Source: Saprospiraceae bacterium (GTDB taxonomy: Bacteria; Bacteroidota; Bacteroidia; Chitinophagales; Saprospiraceae). Taken from it: DNA of 38,465 bases. This document shows, piece after piece, positions 34,604-38,465 of the stretch. A program made the position numbers and the translations under genes. Within the stretch, counting starts at the first letter, position 1. Each line of letters begins with the position of its first letter. The stretch covers positions 1-38,465 of the forward strand of contig JAHDIP010000014.1 in assembly GCA_020630735.1 (NCBI GenBank). The letters are read 5' to 3'. The notes beneath the pieces are model-generated. The model was not told where the DNA came from. It saw only the letters and a list, made by a program, of their open reading frames with translations, and made no database searches.

Positions 34604-34697
34604 TATACAACAAATAAAGTGATTTTCCTATTGTCCGATTAAAGCTACTAAGAATCAATCAATAGCTACCTAAAAAAAATCGAATACCGATATATAT
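34604..34697 (+). repeat. Repeat family A, copy 6 (diverged)
   Basis: It keeps CGATTAAAGCTACTAAGAAT, AATAGCTACC and GAATACCGATATATA. Its left end (TATACAACAAATAAAGTG) is degenerate and about 10 bases are lost in the right part. It starts immediately behind the histidine kinase stop, in the sense orientation. Confidence 0.7.
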
Positions 34698-34827
34698 AGT
34701 TTTACGAAATTTACATTTTTCTCATTTTATTCCTTTTCTTTTTCGATTATTTGGAAGATTCCAAATAAAGGTATTTATCTGTCTTTAAGCAATCACAAAA
34801 TTTATACAATCGCAAAGCATTTCTATC

Positions 34828-34871
34828 AAAAAAAGGTTACTTTAGTCTTTTCCACTAGACTAACCTTTTTT
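34828..34871 (+). terminator. Terminator-like hairpin abutting the CotH start codon
   Basis: AAAAAAGGTT...AGTC pairs with GACT-AACCTTTTTT, with a 5-base bulge on the left arm, and the T-run ends at 34871. The ATG of the CotH gene follows at the next base. It could end the histidine kinase transcript, or be an attenuator controlling CotH translation and transcription. Confidence 0.65.
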
Positions 34872-37043
34872 ATGGCTCACTACACTACAATTTTTGTATT
34901 CCTTTTCTTACCTTTTACAATAGTCGCTCAAATTGACCATTGGGAAACCGCTGTTTATGATTCGGATATCTGGTCGTACCGATTAGGAACTTCTGAGCCT
35001 CCCTCAAATTGGTCAAGCCTTACCTTTAATGATGACAGTTGGCAACAAGGGCAAGGAGGTATTGGTTATGGCGATGGAGATGATGGTACAACGATTGCTC
35101 CTGTCGAGTCTGTCTATCTGCGTCGAGAGTTTACTATTTTCGATAAGGATAAAATAAAGCAAGCGATCCTACATGCCGATTTTGATGATGCCTTTGTAGC
35201 TTATATCAATGGTCAAGAATTTACCCGCTTTGGCTTAGATGGCAATCCTCCGACCTTCGATACTTGGGCTTTAGATTTGCACGAGGCCCAATTATATCAA
35301 GGTGGTCTTCCAGAATCATTTGTTATTTCAGAAGCAGATATCGACCAATTTTTTGTTGATGGTACAAATGTATTAGCTGTGCAGGTTCACAATTTTGATG
35401 GAGTTGCAAGTTCAGACTTGAGCGCTAATTTTTTTCTTTCTTTTGGTATAACAGATACATCAAATGACTATGGCGATTTGCCTGATTGGTTTGAGCCACC
35501 TGTTCCTCCACTAGGTGATTTTTCAACTCCTTTACCTATTATTAAAATCAATACCTATGGTGTAGATATTCCAGAAGAACCATCTATTGAAGGTCAAATG
35601 GGGATCGTTTGGAATGGAAGTGGAGGTCTGAATAATAGCAGTCAGCAACCCAATAATTTTTTTGGAAAAATTGCTATAGATAAAAGAGGTCAATCATCAC
35701 TTTACTTTTTTCCAAAACATGGATACGCCATAGAAACCAAAGATGAAAATGGGGAAGATATGGATGTATCCTTTCTCAATTTTCCAGAAGAAGAAGATTG
35801 GATATTACACGGTCCATATTCTGATAAAACATTAATGCGAAACGTACTCGCTATGCACCTTGCTAATGGTATCGGTCCATTTAATAGTCGTACTCGCTTT
35901 GTCGAATTAATGGTGAACGGGCAGTACGATGGAATTTATGTGCTGATGGAGAAAATAAAACGAGATAAAAATAGGGTAGATATTGCGAACCTAAACGAAG
36001 AGGATATTAGTGGTGATGAATTGACAGGCGGATATATTTTTAAAATAGATCATGGTGATGCTCATTGGTATTCTCAATATAGTCCTGTATTTAATCCTGA
36101 TATTAATCTTGGATTCCAATATGTTTCTCCTAAACAATCACAAATAATGCCCCCACAAGAAACGTATATTCAAAGCTATGTTGATAGTTTTGAAATTGCA
36201 CTAAAGGCGACTAATTTCTCTTATGGAGGAAAACGTTATTCAGACTATATTGATCTCGCCTCTTTTGCTGATCATTTTATCTTAAAAGAACTATCAAAAG
36301 ATGTAGATGCTTTTCGGTTAAGTTCCTACTATTACAAAAAGAAAGACAGCAATGGTGGAAAAATATATGCAGGTCCTGCTTGGGATTTCAATCTTGCTTT
36401 CGGAAATGCAGATTATTGTGAAGGAGGCCTTGCTCAAGGTTGGATTTATCAAGTGTATTGTGGAGATCATCCTTTTTGGTGGAATAGATTATTAGTTGAT
36501 GACGTTTTTAAAAATACATTAAATTGTCGTTGGGAAGAATTAAGAGAAGGTCCTTTACACCTTGATTCTATCTTTCAATTTATCGATGAAAAAGTAGCTC
36601 TTTTGAATCCAACGCTAAACCGTAATTTTCAGCGTTGGCCTGTGTTTAACGAGTACATTTGGCCGAATGCTGTTGTTTTTGGTAGCTACGAAGAAGAAAT
36701 TAATTACATGAAAGATTTCATTAGTGATCGTATTGTGTGGATGGATGCTAATATGCCTGGTAACTGTGCTGTTGGGCTGCCAACGCTTTCATCGACTCCT
36801 ATTAGTATATCTCCAAACCCTTTTGAAGATAATGTCAACCTTTCATTTGAATTAGATAAAAAAACGCCAGTAGAAATTCGTATATATAATGCTATCGGGC
36901 AAGAGTTTTTATACTTGAATAAAGGAATCTCACAAGCAGGAAGCTATAATGAAATACTTTCACTTAGCGCTTTACCTCCTGGGCTATATTTCTGCGAACT
37001 ACATTTGGGGACGAAAAGTACCGTTTTGAGAATAGTAAAATAG
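34872..37043 (+). CDS. CotH-family protein with T9SS sorting tail
   Basis: A 723-aa protein. Signal peptide MAHYTTIFVFLFLPFTIVAQ. Residues of about 20-195 form a beta-rich galactose-binding-like domain (WSYRLGTSEPPSNW ... YLRREFTI ... AVQVHNFDG). The CotH kinase-like domain runs about 220-600: KIAIDKRGQSSLYFFPKHGY, then MEKIKRDKNRVDI, and the active-site-like motif GPAWDFNLAFGN with D505. CotH proteins are atypical kinases known from spore coats and many secreted bacterial proteins. The tail (ISISPNPFEDNVNLSF to GLYFCELHLG) is a type A T9SS sorting signal. Only one start fits the signal peptide, and it directly adjoins a terminator-like T-run, so the mRNA would be nearly leaderless. A DUF1800 gene follows, an arrangement often seen for envelope proteins of this phylum. 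Confidence 0.9.
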   Translation: MAHYTTIFVFLFLPFTIVAQIDHWETAVYDSDIWSYRLGTSEPPSNWSSLTFNDDSWQQGQGGIGYGDGDDGTTIAPVESVYLRREFTIFDKDKIKQAILHADFDDAFVAYINGQEFTRFGLDGNPPTFDTWALDLHEAQLYQGGLPESFVISEADIDQFFVDGTNVLAVQVHNFDGVASSDLSANFFLSFGITDTSNDYGDLPDWFEPPVPPLGDFSTPLPIIKINTYGVDIPEEPSIEGQMGIVWNGSGGLNNSSQQPNNFFGKIAIDKRGQSSLYFFPKHGYAIETKDENGEDMDVSFLNFPEEEDWILHGPYSDKTLMRNVLAMHLANGIGPFNSRTRFVELMVNGQYDGIYVLMEKIKRDKNRVDIANLNEEDISGDELTGGYIFKIDHGDAHWYSQYSPVFNPDINLGFQYVSPKQSQIMPPQETYIQSYVDSFEIALKATNFSYGGKRYSDYIDLASFADHFILKELSKDVDAFRLSSYYYKKKDSNGGKIYAGPAWDFNLAFGNADYCEGGLAQGWIYQVYCGDHPFWWNRLLVDDVFKNTLNCRWEELREGPLHLDSIFQFIDEKVALLNPTLNRNFQRWPVFNEYIWPNAVVFGSYEEEINYMKDFISDRIVWMDANMPGNCAVGLPTLSSTPISISPNPFEDNVNLSFELDKKTPVEIRIYNAIGQEFLYLNKGISQAGSYNEILSLSALPPGLYFCELHLGTKSTVLRIVK

Positions 37044-37100
37044 ATAAAAGTTAATTTTTTTACAACACATATAAATAATATAATATAAATAATTATATTG

Positions 37101-37153
37101 TGCCATAATTTAGTTCTATTTTTTAGCCTGATATTTGCAGGCTATTTATGGTA
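37101..37153 (+). terminator. Compound hairpin behind the CotH gene
   Basis: TAGCCTG-ATATTTG-CAGGCTA (37124-37144) is a perfect 7-bp stem, nested in TGCCATAA/TTATGGTA arms (about 37101-37153). It is a probable transcription end for CotH, although no long T-run follows. Confidence 0.45.
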
Positions 37154-37365
37154 CTTAAATATCCCTCAAACAAATAACACATCTTTTAGATTTAGACCAA
37201 GCCCATATTAATTAGAAGAGTAAAACTCTAGTAAAAAGTTTTGTTCTTCACTCCCTATATTAATTACCCTGAATAATAAGTAGTTATACCATTTAGCTCT
37301 AATAGATGCATTGCATTTATTGGATGTTTTATATTTTAAAATAACTTTTGTATAAATAATTTATA
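37154..37365. other. Leader region of the DUF1800 gene
   Basis: No ORF or strong hairpin. TAACTTTTG at 37342-37350 is one base off the spacing of the Bacteroidota -7 box TAnnTTTG and lies 16 bases before the start codon, so it is a weak promoter candidate. Confidence 0.3.
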
Positions 37366-38465
37366 ATGGCTTCGTTACAACCCTTAGTAGGTGTTTTAGG
37401 AAAACAATTAGCAGCGCATATCTTGCGTAGATGTTCCTATAATATTACCAAAGAAAGAATAGAAGACTTTGCTAATAAAACAGCAGAACAAGCAGTCGAA
37501 GATTTATTTGTTATTTCTGCACCCACGATGGCAGAACCAATTGATTACGATTCGGGGCAGCCTTGGATTAACTCTGGTGTAGAACCGTTGATCAGTACCA
37601 CAGCACAGAAAAGATCTGTTGTTTCATGGTGGTTAAATGAGGCATTACACGATACTTCTATCAATCATAAAATGACCTTGTTTTTACACCAAAATTTTAC
37701 AACGTCTGTTGCTGCTTTTGGAGATACTCGAAAGTTCTTCGACCATATTAGTTTGTTGAAAATGTATGCGACAGGTAGTTATCACAAGTTGGCGTATAAA
37801 ATGTCTATTGATAATCTCATGCTAGATTATTTAGATGGGGAAAGTAATACTGATGATAACCCAAACGAAAATTATGCAAGAGAGTTTTTTGAATTATTTA
37901 CTATAGGCAAAGGACCACAAATTGGATCAGGAAATTATACCAATTATACGGAAGATGATATTGCTGAAGCAGCAAAATTATTATCTGGTTGGAGAGAGTC
38001 TGATCGAGAAATGATACCAGACCCTGCTAATGTTGACCCAGAAACTGGGCTTACAAGAGGTTATCCTACCTTAAGTAGACACGAAGTGACGGATAAAATT
38101 TTTAGTGCAGCATTCAACGGCGAGATTATCACTGGAGCTTATGATGCCCAAGATATGTTTAGGGAGTTGCAAGATTTTGTAGATATGATTTTTGCACAAG
38201 ATGCAACAGCAATTACAATTTGCAGAAAACTCTATCGCTATTTTGTTCGTATTACGATTACACCTGAAGTCGAAACAGATATTATCGAACCAATGGCAGC
38301 CGTTCTTAGAGACAATGACTATAAATTAGAATTTCCTCTTAAGCTATTATTAAAGAGTGAGCATTTTTTTGATAAAGATGATGATGTTAGTGGTGACCAA
38401 ATCATTGGTGGATTAATCAAGTCTCCGCTAGAGCACTTATTACATACCATGAGTTTTTTCAAAAT
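37366..38465 (+). CDS. DUF1800 family protein, 3' end outside the window
   Basis: An open frame from ATG 37366 to the window end (366 codons, partial). It begins MASLQPLVGVLGKQLAAHIL and has the DUF1800 hallmarks: an RRCSYN/T start region, TAEQAVEDLF, LFLHQNFTTSV, a helix with YDxxxxLLxMYATGSYHKL-like sequence (SLLKMYATGSYHKLAYKMS), and the strongly conserved NENYAREFFELFTIGKG, then AAKLLSGWR. Proteins of this family are typically encoded next to a DUF1501 gene; function is unknown. No signal peptide is visible at this start, which fits many Bacteroidota members. The neighbour upstream encodes CotH. Confidence 0.85.
   Translation, partial: MASLQPLVGVLGKQLAAHILRRCSYNITKERIEDFANKTAEQAVEDLFVISAPTMAEPIDYDSGQPWINSGVEPLISTTAQKRSVVSWWLNEALHDTSINHKMTLFLHQNFTTSVAAFGDTRKFFDHISLLKMYATGSYHKLAYKMSIDNLMLDYLDGESNTDDNPNENYAREFFELFTIGKGPQIGSGNYTNYTEDDIAEAAKLLSGWRESDREMIPDPANVDPETGLTRGYPTLSRHEVTDKIFSAAFNGEIITGAYDAQDMFRELQDFVDMIFAQDATAITICRKLYRYFVRITITPEVETDIIEPMAAVLRDNDYKLEFPLKLLLKSEHFFDKDDDVSGDQIIGGLIKSPLEHLLHTMSFFK

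Noticed and set aside
22433..34697. CRISPR-like interpretation of the repeats
   Set aside because: Copies are kilobases apart, in both orientations, about 100-160 bp long and without regularly spaced spacers or cas genes.

Overview
The window reads as AT-rich DNA of a Bacteroidota bacterium. The evidence is: two secreted proteins with type IX secretion (Por) C-terminal sorting tails; a grasp-with-spasm RiPP gene pair known from Bacteroidetes; no Shine-Dalgarno-like sites before starts; an ECF sigma/anti-sigma pair; and a DUF1800 protein. A 478-aa helical protein resembles, from memory, a family common in Saprospirales, so a Saprospiria member is my weak guess. No tRNA, rRNA, CRISPR array or transposase gene was seen.

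Positions 106-22415 look like one biosynthetic region, all on the + strand. It opens with a grasp-with-spasm RiPP unit: an ATP-grasp peptide ligase, a short candidate precursor overlapping its 3' end in another frame, and a SPASM protein without a radical-SAM motif. A 60-codon peptide gene follows, then a MacB/LolD-type ABC ATPase and a TolC-like outer-membrane factor. Next are an unrecognised 122-aa protein, a 3216-aa NRPS (acyl-ligase-PCP-C-A-PCP-C-A-PCP-C) and, 15 bp behind it, the matching MacB/FtsX-type permease. An M1 metallopeptidase, a membrane protein and an Sfp-type phosphopantetheinyl transferase close the region. The likely output is an exported N-acylated peptide that ends on an unusual terminal condensation domain. 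How the RiPP unit relates to it is open; the modified peptide could be the amine acceptor, or the two units may simply be neighbours.

Positions 22416-29400 hold a lipoprotein, a periplasmic thioredoxin-like protein, and a minus-strand sigma/TPR anti-sigma pair. A 1.3-kb gene-poor stretch packed with inverted repeats follows, then a tiny double-glycine leader peptide gene (27640) and a minus-strand 478-aa helical protein. Positions 29901-38465 carry surface and signalling genes: a phosphodiesterase-LamG-Fn3-T9SS protein, a multi-PAS histidine kinase, a CotH protein with a T9SS tail, and a DUF1800 protein cut by the window end.

The intergenic DNA contains two interlocking repeat families. Family A (about 105 bp, six copies) mostly sits directly behind stop codons in the sense orientation. 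Family E (about 156-167 bp, three full copies plus fragments) has terminal inverted repeats and 3-bp TTA/TAA target duplications, and one copy is inserted inside a family A copy. This gives a relative age for the two families and marks E as a MITE-like mobile element.
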